Below are positions 52,931-61,305 of a stretch of 64,000 nucleotides of DNA, piece by piece (the first letter of the stretch is position 1; every line of letters starts with the position of its first letter). The DNA is taken from positions 70,968 through 134,967 of the forward strand of contig JBMHCT010000032.1 of assembly GCA_049889775.1 (NCBI GenBank), given 5' to 3'. Under the pieces are notes generated by a model. That model did no database searches. It saw only the letters and a program-made list of their open reading frames with translations, and was not told the origin of the DNA. This DNA comes from Jejuia sp049889775 (GTDB lineage: Bacteria > Bacteroidota > Bacteroidia > Flavobacteriales > Flavobacteriaceae). Position numbers and translations under genes: made by a program.

Positions 52931-52956
52931 TTTGATTTTTGATTTAAGTGTGAGAT

Positions 52957-53583
52957 TTACTTTTTACAAGATTCAAGTAATTGTATCACACGGTCTTTTC
53001 CCCATTTAGGGTGAAACTGTGTTTCTGGTTTAAATTTAGCAAAAAGTTCTAAGGCGCGTTCCAAATCTTTGCAAAACGCGGTGGTGTCTTGTCCAAAATA
53101 TTGTGCGCTACCGATATTCCACTCTGCTTTTGAAGCGATTACCCTTGGGTTATCTGGTGCAATAGCTTCGGCTTTAGCATATAACTCAATTACTTTTGGA
53201 GACAAAGTCATACCATAAGTTGCACCATCTGAGGCAATCCATGCTGTATGAAGTAGTGCCTGCATTACCATAATTTCAGGATTATTTTTTGAAATTGCAG
53301 AGGCGTCGTTTATTAAGTCTTGTGCTTTTTTTAATTGAGCCGATAGCTTTTCTTTATTTTGTTCTCCAAAGCTGGAAACAATATTAATTTGTGCGGCCCA
53401 ATAGGGTGGAAGCCAATTGTCCGTTTCGGCAGAAGCAATGCGTTCAAACATATTTGCCGCTTCCAAAGGCTTGTTTTGTCCCCACAGTTCAAATGCTTTT
53501 TGCATACCCTTTTCGTAGTTGGACTGGGCTTGACAGATTGTTACTGAAACGAAAAGTGTTAAAATAATGGCTAAATGTTTCAT
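52957..53583 (-). CDS. TPR-like periplasmic protein, function unknown
   Basis: A 208-residue protein with a signal peptide ending CQAQ (about 20). Helical repeat-like segments follow: GMQKAFELWGQNKPLEAANMFERIAS, LSAQLKKAQDLINDA and VIELYAKAEAIAPDNPRVIASKAEWNI. This is a TPR-type alpha solenoid. It lies between a DUF2141 gene (11 bases upstream) and the LytS kinase gene (26 bases downstream), all on the minus strand, so the five or six genes from 54.0 to 50.0 kb are likely one operon. Confidence 0.7.
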   Translation of the reverse strand: MKHLAIILTLFVSVTICQAQSNYEKGMQKAFELWGQNKPLEAANMFERIASAETDNWLPPYWAAQINIVSSFGEQNKEKLSAQLKKAQDLINDASAISKNNPEIMVMQALLHTAWIASDGATYGMTLSPKVIELYAKAEAIAPDNPRVIASKAEWNIGSAQYFGQDTTAFCKDLERALELFAKFKPETQFHPKWGKDRVIQLLESCKK

Positions 53584-53594
53584 GGTTGTAAGAT

Positions 53595-54020
53595 TTAAAT
53601 TTGAATAGTTTTAGTAATTGATTCATTTTTTAAGGTGAATTTAGCATCATCCCATTTTGGTGGCCCAAAAAAACCTTTGGCATTGTTGGAGCAACCATAG
53701 TCTTCCTTAGGAATACCAAACATGCCAGTATCCAACTTTTTATTCCCATTTGCGTCATGATAAATGGATACAGCATATTCGCCGTTTGGAACGTTTTTAA
53801 ACTCAACAACACAACCGTTGTCATATATTTTAGCTCTAAAGGCCTTGTAACTTTTATTCAGGAATTTATCTTCTGAGTTGTAAATGGCCAAAAACACATT
53901 GCCGTCGTTGTTCTGTAAATTTGTAACCGTAACTGTGATGCTATTGCTCTGTACTTCTTGGGCGATAGTGTAGGATGTACTTAGGATAAAAAGGCAAATA
54001 ATTTTTATAAGATGTTGCAT
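53595..54020 (-). CDS. DUF2141 secreted protein (copy 2)
   Basis: A 141-residue protein with signal peptide to about residue 20 (YTIAQ). It shows the DUF2141 pattern: ITVTVTNLQNNDGNVFLAIYN, GEYAVSIYHDANGNKKLDTGMFGIPKEDYGCSNN and FFGPPKWDDAKF. It is paralogous to the gene at 31853. It heads the operon with the TPR-like, kinase and 2TM genes, which suggests a link to that signalling unit (inference). Confidence 0.9.
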   Translation of the reverse strand: MQHLIKIICLFILSTSYTIAQEVQSNSITVTVTNLQNNDGNVFLAIYNSEDKFLNKSYKAFRAKIYDNGCVVEFKNVPNGEYAVSIYHDANGNKKLDTGMFGIPKEDYGCSNNAKGFFGPPKWDDAKFTLKNESITKTIQI

Positions 54021-54129
54021 GACGTATTGTTTTGAATTACTCTACAAATATCGCTGACATCTCAAATTCTAGAAAAACCATCTGACTGAACTGTCAAAAA
54101 TGATACCCGAACTGTATATACATAAAAAA

Positions 54130-54162
54130 GTTAAGGACACTTTGTAAAAAAGCATCCTTAAC
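54130..54162 (-). terminator. Probable terminator of the TonB gene
   Basis: GTTAAGGA and TCCTTAAC form an 8-bp stem around a 17-base loop. Read on the minus strand it is followed by six T residues. It lies about 65 bases after the tonB-like stop. Confidence 0.55.
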
Positions 54163-54227
54163 CGTCCAAACATGATAACAGGTATTAACCCTAAAAAAGT
54201 TCGTTATGCTGTTTGTTTTATATCATA

Positions 54228-54962
54228 TTATTGTTCTGCCATTTTAAAATTAATTGGTAAGCTAAACGGCACACTTACGGGTTTTCCACGCTGTTTTCCC
54301 GGTGTCATTTTTGGTAAAAGACTTACAATTCTGTGAGCCTCTTTTTCCAATATTTTGTCAGGACCTCGAGTTCTAATTTTTGTAATGCTTCCATCCGGAG
54401 CTATTACAAATATCACATACACACGTCCTTTAATATGCATATCTAAAGCTACTTGGGGGTAATTAAAGTTTTCGGCAACATGGTTGTTTATCATTTTTTG
54501 AAAACATGCGCGACGTTCAGACTTCTTTACGTTTTCACAGCCAGGAAATAGAGGTACATCTTCAATAAGTGCAAAAGGCACTTCAACTTCTTCCTCAACT
54601 TCTGCGACTTCAATATCTTCTACGCGTACCACATCCTGAATCACATCACTTTGGTCTACTTCTGTACTTTCTATAATGGTTTCTTCAATTTCCACCTCAT
54701 CCTCAACTATTTGCACAGATTCTTGTATAGCTACTGGTGGTGGAGGTGGTGGTGGAGTATTCATTGTAACCAATGGAATTTCTTCGTCAATTTCACTATC
54801 CATTGAGAGTATATCTAACACTACTTCCTCTTTTTCATAGGTTTTGTACTCAATTGCTTGCCAAGAAAAAAATAACATAACATTTAATCCTATGGCGAAA
54901 TAAAGGCTGCTATTCCGGCCCACCTCTAGTTCTGGGTTCTTTTTAGGTATCATGCGTATCAA
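54228..54962 (-). CDS. TonB family energy transducer
   Basis: A 244-residue protein with an N-terminal membrane span (about 20-36), a Pro-rich stretch (TPPPPPPPV, about 68-76) and an acidic Glu/Val-rich periplasmic linker. The C-terminal TonB domain (about 150-242) has VAENFNYPQVALDMHIKGRVYVIFVIAPDGSI and ILEKEAHRIVSLLPKMTPGKQRG. It carries energy from ExbB/ExbD to TonB-dependent receptors, two of which are in this window. ExbBD genes are not seen nearby. Confidence 0.92.
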   Translation of the reverse strand: MIRMIPKKNPELEVGRNSSLYFAIGLNVMLFFSWQAIEYKTYEKEEVVLDILSMDSEIDEEIPLVTMNTPPPPPPPVAIQESVQIVEDEVEIEETIIESTEVDQSDVIQDVVRVEDIEVAEVEEEVEVPFALIEDVPLFPGCENVKKSERRACFQKMINNHVAENFNYPQVALDMHIKGRVYVIFVIAPDGSITKIRTRGPDKILEKEAHRIVSLLPKMTPGKQRGKPVSVPFSLPINFKMAEQ

Positions 54963-55230
54963 TTTTAATGTTTGTTAAATCTAAAAGTGAAACTTTGGTA
55001 TTTCACTTTTTTTACCTTCATTTTCGATATTGTAAAATTAAATAGAAGTCGAAATATTTTTCATGATGTTTGTCATATTATCAAAATATCACTTAAATTT
55101 TAACAATATGAAAATACGAAAGCGTTATAGTTGGTTATTTTGTTAAATTCTTAATTTTAAACTAATCACAAAGAAGTTTGTTTCTGGCATTACTATCCTG
55201 TAACTTAGAAGTCTATTTTAAATACTGTAT

Positions 55231-56004
55231 ATGAATAACAATCTAGCTGTTTTGATTGATGGCGATAATATTCCCGCGGGAAATGTTACCGAAATGATGG
55301 AGGAGATAGCCAAATATGGCAACCCTACGATAAAACGTATTTACGGCGACTGGACGAAACCGCATTTAAACAAATGGAAAAAAGTACTGCTTGAAAACGC
55401 CATAACTCCTGTACAACAATACAGTTATACCATTGGCAAAAATGCTACAGACTCCGCAATGATCATTGATGCCATGGATATTTTATATTCCAACAAAGTG
55501 GAAGGGTTTTGTTTGGTATCTAGTGATAGTGATTTTACACGGTTGGCCACCAGACTAAGGGAAGCCCGAATGCAGGTAATAGGTATTGGTGAAAAGAAAA
55601 CGCCAAATCCGTTTATTGTGGCTTGTGATAAGTTTATCTATATAGAAATTTTGAAGGGCGATACTAATGATAAAGAAGATGCTAATACGGATGAGAATGC
55701 TAATGCCACTAAAAAGTCTTCGGTTGATAAGATTACCGCCAAAGAAATTAATTTGATAAAATCCTCTATCAATGATTTATCAGATGAAGATGGTTGGGCT
55801 TTTCTTGGTGATGTGGGTAGTTTGATGCAAAAAAAGCGTCCTAACTTTGATTCCAGAAACTATGGCTTTCAAAAATTGACGCCTTTAATAAAGTCTATTG
55901 GTGCATTTGATATTGAAGAACGTAACGCACCCAACAATAGTAGGTATAAACACATTTACATTAAGAATAAAGAAAATAAAAGAAGTGGACGTCGGAAGAA
56001 ATAG
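55231..56004 (+). CDS. NYN (PIN-like) nuclease with OST-HTH/LOTUS domain
   Basis: A 257-residue protein. The N-terminal NYN/LabA-like domain (1-140) has AVLIDGDNIPAGNV (D10, D12), GKNATDSAMIIDAMDIL (D74) and CLVSSDSDFTRLATRLRE (D99, D101), the acidic residues of PIN-type nucleases. A charged linker precedes a LOTUS-like domain (about 170-250) with GWAFLGDVGSLMQKKRPNFDSRNYGFQKLTPLIKS. This architecture is common in bacteria and is thought to act on RNA. Transcribed alone. Confidence 0.9.
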   Translation: MNNNLAVLIDGDNIPAGNVTEMMEEIAKYGNPTIKRIYGDWTKPHLNKWKKVLLENAITPVQQYSYTIGKNATDSAMIIDAMDILYSNKVEGFCLVSSDSDFTRLATRLREARMQVIGIGEKKTPNPFIVACDKFIYIEILKGDTNDKEDANTDENANATKKSSVDKITAKEINLIKSSINDLSDEDGWAFLGDVGSLMQKKRPNFDSRNYGFQKLTPLIKSIGAFDIEERNAPNNSRYKHIYIKNKENKRSGRRKK

Positions 56005-56065
56005 TTTATTAAAAAAATATAATCTGGGTAAACGCAATTGTGTTTATTCTGTTGTTGCCATTAAT

Positions 56066-56667
56066 ATGAAAAAAATCTAGTCTATATATTACTTCTGATT
56101 CCAATAATTGGTTTTTCACAGAATTGGACTATCCCGAAAATTGATTGGCAAGGAGAAACGGAAACTGAAAACAACTATGTTGATTTACTAAAATTAAAAG
56201 ACAGAAATTCATTAATAATAAAAATTGGTTATTCATCATATTGGAATAAAGGACAGAATTCAGAGTTTATTGTTTACCAAAATGATGGAAAGGTATTAAG
56301 ATTTATTGTTTACCAACCGAATTCGACTGAACTTAAAACAAAAATCAAGCGGAAAAGGATTAAGAAAAAAGAGTACGAATATTATTGGAGACATTTAAAC
56401 AATATTATCCAAGAAAATAAGTATTTAATTGATAAATCTAAACTGAATATTGTAGAAAAAAAAGGAGAAGAAGAAGGAACTGTTGTCAGAAAGGTAGTTT
56501 CGGATGGAGCAAATTACAGCTTCTGGATGTGTCAAGAAAAGAATTACATTGCTTATGGAAGCTATTCGCCAAAATCATTTATTGAAGATAAATTCCCAGG
56601 CTGGAAAGAAAGACAAAAACTTGTTGATTTAATGAACGGATTTGAAAAATTAACTGAAAAATACTAA
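56066..56667 (+). pseudogene. Secreted-protein gene broken by a -1 shift in a poly-A run
   Basis: From the ATG at 56066 the frame is M-K-K-I-stop. If the seven A residues at 56069-56075 were eight, the frame would read MKKNLVYILLLIPIIGFSQ, an ideal signal peptide, and stay open to the TAA at 56665-56667 (about 200 residues). The body contains DRNSLIIKIGYSSYWNKG, two copies of FIVYQ 12 residues apart (a 15-base direct repeat, 56266-56280 and 56302-56316), and FWMCQEKNYIAYGSYSP. No family is recognised. It is a pseudogene, a sequencing error or a slippage switch. Confidence 0.7.
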
Positions 56668-56717
56668 TGGCTAACAAATAATTGAGGTTAAAAAGCAATA
56701 TTTAGTTTCTTCGCAAA

Positions 56718-58871
56718 TCACAAATTATCCAACTGATTACTAGTTTTATCTTCGCTAATCGTCCAAAAGAAACCTACAAAGAAAAACTGATCTAACGCGG
56801 GTCGTAATGCACGTCTATTAAAATTACCATTTATATCTGGTGTGTTGGCGTACTGGTAACCGTTAACATTTCTAAACCCTAAAATATTATTTACTGCGGC
56901 ATACAATATCTTTTGCGGACTAATCAAATACGCCCAATTCACACTTAAGCTATTAAATGGTTTTGTTTTTTCATTTAAAAATCCAGGTCTGTTTGGGTTG
57001 GTGTACGTTCTTCCTGAGGCGTAAGCGTAGCTAAAACCTACTTGACTTTTCCAATCGTCTATCCAATATTTTGTAACTGCCGAAAAGTTGTGGGTATTCG
57101 CAAAATTGGGTTGTGCCTGAACGGGGAAGTTTCTATCATTACGCTTAGTGTCTAAAAAGGAATAGCTTAACCAATAATCCAAATTTTTTATACTCTTGCT
57201 GTCCCGCCAAAAGAAATCGATACCTTTAGCAAAACCGCTACCGTTACTACTAAAATTGCTGGTAAAGCTAGGGAAGTTGCCATCGTACTTTGCTAAATTG
57301 CTGTAATCTTTGTAGTAGGCTTCGGCCCTAAAAATCTTCCGATCTGCGTTGAACTGGTAATTCAAAATATAATGTTTGGCATTAGCTGGCTCAAAATCTT
57401 GATTGAACTTCAATACATTACTGCCAGGGTTTTGATAAAAGTCGCCATAAGCAAGGGACAACTGACTTTTATCTGAAATTTTATAAGCCATTGTAGCTCT
57501 TGGTGCTAAGGTGAAATCTTTAAAAAGCTCGCTGTACTCCACGCGTATACCCGTTTTAAAAGCTAAATTTTTAGTGAGGAAAATATCTGCCTCTGCAAAA
57601 GCTGCGGCAATATTATTATCAAAACCATAGGTGGCATTATCTACTACCTCGTCTCTATATTGTTCTTCAAAATCGGTTTTGAAGTATTCTGCACCAAAAT
57701 ATAATTTGAAACGGTTATTGATACGATTTTTAAATTTCAATTTTGAATGTATTGAGTTTTCGGTATCCTTAAGGTTTCGGTCACCTAGATTAGTTTTGTT
57801 GTTGGCATTGGTATAACTAAACCCTGTTTGCATGCTCCAAGTATCATTAATAATGCCACTGTAAGAGCCATTCAAATATAAGTTGTTGTTATTCAGCTTT
57901 ATGTATTGTCCATTAGGGAGGTTGATGTCTTCTTGGGTCAATTCAAAACCAGAAGCATCAAAAGCGCCGTATAATTTTAGCAATCCGTTATTTAATTTTC
58001 TTCTATAAACCATTTCCCCAGAAGCGGTTTCAAAAGGTTTTATAAAATCGTTTCTGTTAGGAAAAATAGCGTTGTACGGTGCTAGGTTAACGTAAGATGC
58101 ATTAACGCTAATGGAACTTTTCTCCCATTTTTGGGTATTGCCAAGTGTTGCGCCTACACTCATAATACCAATGTCAGTTTTCTCTTGACCTGCCTCATCT
58201 ATGGTGTTTAGTAGTAATACGCTGGACAGGGCTTGCCCATATTCCGCAGAATATCCCCCAGTTGAAAATGTAATACCATCAAACAGAAAAGGGGAGTAGC
58301 GCCCCCGAGTTGGTGCATTGTTTGTGGTAGGCGTGTAAGGTGTAAAAACACGAATGCCGTCTATGAAAATTTGAGTTTCGCTGGCATCACCGCCCCGAAC
58401 AAATAACCGACCATCTTCTGCAACCGTTGTAGTTCCAGGTAATGTTTGCAGTGCGCCTACAAAATCTCCTAATGCACTGGCGGTAGTTACCACATCTAAA
58501 GGTTTTAAAACATTTACTTTGCTATTGTCACCAGCAGAAAATGTACCCGCCGACAAAACAACAGCATCCAGTGTGTTTACATCATCCTTAAGTTTAACAG
58601 AAATATTTTTCAAATATGAAATATCGCCCACCATAGTAAAGGTTTCATAGGATAGAAATGACACAATTAAAGTTTGTGTGCCTGTTTCAGAAGTAGAGAA
58701 AGAAAACTCACCTTTTTCATTAGTTGTGCCGCCATCGTATGTGCCATCTAAATATACATTGGCTCCTACAATAGGTGTTTTTTTAGAGTCTGTTACTACA
58801 CCGTTAATTTGATTTTGAGCATAACTTTCAAAGAAAAAACAAAACGCTAAAATGGTAAAAAAAGTTCTCAT
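56718..58871 (-). CDS. TonB-dependent receptor with CarboxypepD-regulatory-like N-terminal domain
   Basis: A 717-residue outer-membrane receptor. Signal peptide to about residue 18 (ESYAQ), then a beta-sandwich regulatory domain (INGVVTDSKKTPIVGANVYLDGTYDGGTT, about 22-100), a plug (LFVRGGDASETQIFIDGIRVFTPY) and a barrel. It has no SusD partner, so it is more like metal or small-cofactor receptors than a SusC glycan importer. It is divergent from an ECF sigma gene across a 593-base spacer, which could couple the two (inference). Confidence 0.88.
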   Translation of the reverse strand: MRTFFTILAFCFFFESYAQNQINGVVTDSKKTPIVGANVYLDGTYDGGTTNEKGEFSFSTSETGTQTLIVSFLSYETFTMVGDISYLKNISVKLKDDVNTLDAVVLSAGTFSAGDNSKVNVLKPLDVVTTASALGDFVGALQTLPGTTTVAEDGRLFVRGGDASETQIFIDGIRVFTPYTPTTNNAPTRGRYSPFLFDGITFSTGGYSAEYGQALSSVLLLNTIDEAGQEKTDIGIMSVGATLGNTQKWEKSSISVNASYVNLAPYNAIFPNRNDFIKPFETASGEMVYRRKLNNGLLKLYGAFDASGFELTQEDINLPNGQYIKLNNNNLYLNGSYSGIINDTWSMQTGFSYTNANNKTNLGDRNLKDTENSIHSKLKFKNRINNRFKLYFGAEYFKTDFEEQYRDEVVDNATYGFDNNIAAAFAEADIFLTKNLAFKTGIRVEYSELFKDFTLAPRATMAYKISDKSQLSLAYGDFYQNPGSNVLKFNQDFEPANAKHYILNYQFNADRKIFRAEAYYKDYSNLAKYDGNFPSFTSNFSSNGSGFAKGIDFFWRDSKSIKNLDYWLSYSFLDTKRNDRNFPVQAQPNFANTHNFSAVTKYWIDDWKSQVGFSYAYASGRTYTNPNRPGFLNEKTKPFNSLSVNWAYLISPQKILYAAVNNILGFRNVNGYQYANTPDINGNFNRRALRPALDQFFFVGFFWTISEDKTSNQLDNL

Positions 58872-59464
58872 AATTAATAATTGCCTTTAGATTGATGACC
58901 CAAAATTGCAACGGAACAATGCACTTTAAAATTCATAATAACCGAACTGTAATTTTTTAAAGACGAATTGTAATTAGGTGAAAAAAAACAGTCAAAATTT
59001 CAACAATTTTTTTAAGGGGTAAGGAGGTTCTAAATTTCAATAATTATCAAAAATTGTAGATTGAAAAGTTGTTTTTATTTTCAATTCTTCTTTAAGCATT
59101 TAGCTACATTTTCTGTTTGTGTAATCTTAAAAATTAAGTGAGATTATGCCGATAAATAATTAAAATGAATTCAGATATTTTTTATGTATATTCGAAGTAT
59201 ATTTACTGTAAATACCGCTAATTTCTTTGTGAATAGCATCAATAGATATTATTTATAGTGTGTATTTAAAATATTAAAATTCAATTTTTTAAATACAATC
59301 AATTAAATTTTCACTTTAATTTAAATTACAAATTCTAAAAGTTTCATTTTTTAGAGCGAACATTGTTTTTATCGCCTCGAAAACCGTCAAAATAAATATT
59401 CTTATTTTAGTGTAACAATTCAAAACTTCCAGCTACTAATAGGATAACTAAACCATCAAAATAT
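58872..59464. other. Long AT-rich intergenic region between receptor and ECF sigma genes
   Basis: 593 bases, strongly AT-rich, no frame longer than about 20 codons with a plausible start. Several poly-T/poly-A runs are present, but there is no convincing hairpin with T run and no full promoter pair. Regulatory use is likely only from its length and divergent position. Confidence 0.4.
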
Positions 59465-59959
59465 TTGAATACAGAACTGGAATATAGCTTTGTTGAGTTG
59501 TTAGAAAAGCATCAAAATATCATACATAAAGTATGTAGATTATACACCAATAATTATGATGCTCATAACGATTTATTTCAGGAGATAACCATCCAACTTT
59601 GGAAGGCCTATCCTAAATTTAGAGGCGATGCTAAATTCAGTACTTGGATGTATCGTGTAGGATTAAATACGGCTATTACCTTGTATCGAAAATCCAAACG
59701 TAGAATAACCACTCAAGATTTTGAAGGTGTGTCATTCAAAATAAAAGCAGAAGAATATGATGACACGGAAGAAGAGCAATTAAAATTATTATATAAAGCG
59801 ATACACAAACTAAATGACATTGAAAAAGCATTGGTGTTTTTGTATTTGGAAGACAAAGATTATCGAGAGATAAGTGAAACGCTTGGTATTAGCGAAGTAA
59901 ATGCACGCGTGAAAATGAACCGAACGAAAACTAAACTAAGAAACATACTAAATCCTTAA
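59465..59959 (+). CDS. ECF-type RNA polymerase sigma factor
   Basis: A 164-residue sigma factor. Region 2 is YDAHNDLFQEITIQLWKAYPKFRGDAKFSTWMYRVGLNTAI (about 28-69), and region 4 is LEDKDYREISETLGISEVNARVKMNRTKTKLR (about 128-160). The start codon is TTG at 59465: no ATG or GTG occurs between it and the upstream in-frame stop. A membrane-protein gene starts 4 bases after its stop, the usual position for an anti-sigma or partner. Confidence 0.92.
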   Translation: MNTELEYSFVELLEKHQNIIHKVCRLYTNNYDAHNDLFQEITIQLWKAYPKFRGDAKFSTWMYRVGLNTAITLYRKSKRRITTQDFEGVSFKIKAEEYDDTEEEQLKLLYKAIHKLNDIEKALVFLYLEDKDYREISETLGISEVNARVKMNRTKTKLRNILNP

Positions 59960-59963
59960 GCCT

Positions 59964-60596
59964 ATGGACGGATTAGATTTATTAAAGAAAGATTGGAATA
60001 AGGAATCTGAGGAACGTAAACTATCAGTAAAGGATATTTATCCCATGCTGCAAGGTAAATCATCATCAATTGTTAAAACTCTCTTTTATATAAGTATTGC
60101 AGAACTTGTATTTTGGATTTTAATAAATGCCATACCTTATTTTTCATCAGACAGTTACAAACAACAGTTTAAGGAAATATATACGAATGAGGCAATATTT
60201 ACAGGGCTTACCATTTTTAGTTACCTCATTATCTTTGTATTCATCTATTTGCTTTATAAATCGTACAAATCCATTTCGGTAACAGACAATGCCAAGGCGC
60301 TGATGGAAAGTATCATCCGTACCCGCAAAATCGTAAAATATTATGTAATTTATAGTCTAGCAATGGCGGGTGTTTCTTTAATTGTATCTACCTATTACGC
60401 CATACATAACGATACAAGAACCATTGAGGCTATCGAAACTTTGGGAGATAACGGTCTTGCTGTTTACATTACGGTAATGGTTATTTTTTCTATAGTTGTG
60501 CTGCTCGTATTTTGGGTTTTATATAAATTAATATACGGTTTATTATTAAAACGCCTTAACCGCAATTATAAAGAACTTAAAAAGTTGGAGGAATAA
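59964..60596 (+). CDS. Four-span membrane protein, possible anti-sigma partner
   Basis: A 210-residue protein. A cytosolic N-terminus (DLLKKDWNKESEERKLSVKDIYPMLQGKS) is followed by four membrane spans at about 40-60, 84-103, 127-147 and 168-190, and a Lys-rich tail. The W-K-E-like start resembles that of proteins encoded after ECF sigma genes in Flavobacteria. The coupling with the sigma gene (4-base gap) suggests it holds or releases the sigma factor, but no anti-sigma motif is seen. Confidence 0.65.
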   Translation: MDGLDLLKKDWNKESEERKLSVKDIYPMLQGKSSSIVKTLFYISIAELVFWILINAIPYFSSDSYKQQFKEIYTNEAIFTGLTIFSYLIIFVFIYLLYKSYKSISVTDNAKALMESIIRTRKIVKYYVIYSLAMAGVSLIVSTYYAIHNDTRTIEAIETLGDNGLAVYITVMVIFSIVVLLVFWVLYKLIYGLLLKRLNRNYKELKKLEE

Positions 60597-60599
60597 TAT

Positions 60600-60712
60600 T
60601 TGGGCGTTACCCCGACTGTAAACGTCGGGGTCGCGCTTTCCACTACTAGTTTTGCCTCGATGCGCGCCTCGGCAAAAGCTAACCGTTGCAATCGCTAACG
60701 CGGTTCCGTCTA
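60600..60712 (+). repeat. Dispersed flavobacterial hairpin element, copy D
   Basis: TTGGGCGTTA, hairpin CCCCGAC/GTCGGGG (60610-60630), TCGCGCTTTCC, second hairpin AGTTTTGCC/GGCAAAAGCT, and CCGTTGCAATCGCTAACGC. Ends GCGTTA and TAACGC are inverted. It starts 3 bases after the upstream stop, between convergent genes. Confidence 0.82.
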
Positions 60713-60729
60713 GTTCAGGTGATTTAGTC

Positions 60730-61305
60730 TTAAACATTAAAACTTTCGGCGGTCTTAACATCACCAGCTTGCATGGTATCTATTTGAATATTGCCAACTC
60801 TTACGCGCACCAAACGCAATGTTGGAAAACCGACAGCCGAAGTCATTTTACGCACCTGCCTAAATTTACCTTCGTTTAAAGTGATGGATATCCAACTCAC
60901 AGGCCCATGGCGTGCGTCTCGTATCTTTTTAGAACGTTTGGGTAAACTGGGTTCACTTTCCAATTGAAACGCCTTACAAGGTTTGGTTTTGTATTTTTTA
61001 CCATCAAAACCAATCTCCACACCATATTGTAATAATTGCAACGCCTCTTTTGTAATAGCACCATCAACAAGCGCATAATATTCTTTCTCTACCTTTTTGC
61101 TGTTGATGTAATCGCTCATTTTACCATCAGTAGTTAGTAATAACAAGCCTTCTGATTTTTCATCAAGTCTACCAATGGACATGATACCTTCGGGAAAATC
61201 ATGGAGTTCCCCTAAAAACCGTTTAGATTGCTGTTTGGAGTCGTTACTTTTAAACTGACTTAAATATCCATATGGCTTGTAAATTATAAAATGACTATGT
61301 TTCAC
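60730..61305 (-). CDS. 23S rRNA pseudouridine synthase (RluE/RsuA family)
   Basis: A 191-residue enzyme that isomerises a uridine in rRNA. It has YKPYGYLSQF, the catalytic Asp in MSIGRLDEKSEGLLLLTTDG, and ISITLNEGKFRQVRKMTSAVGFPTLRLVRVRVGN. It lacks the N-terminal S4 domain, as RluE does. The start is GTG at 61305: no ATG or TTG lies between it and the upstream in-frame stop. It overlaps the topB stop by 11 bases, so translation is probably coupled. Confidence 0.9.
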   Translation of the reverse strand: MKHSHFIIYKPYGYLSQFKSNDSKQQSKRFLGELHDFPEGIMSIGRLDEKSEGLLLLTTDGKMSDYINSKKVEKEYYALVDGAITKEALQLLQYGVEIGFDGKKYKTKPCKAFQLESEPSLPKRSKKIRDARHGPVSWISITLNEGKFRQVRKMTSAVGFPTLRLVRVRVGNIQIDTMQAGDVKTAESFNV

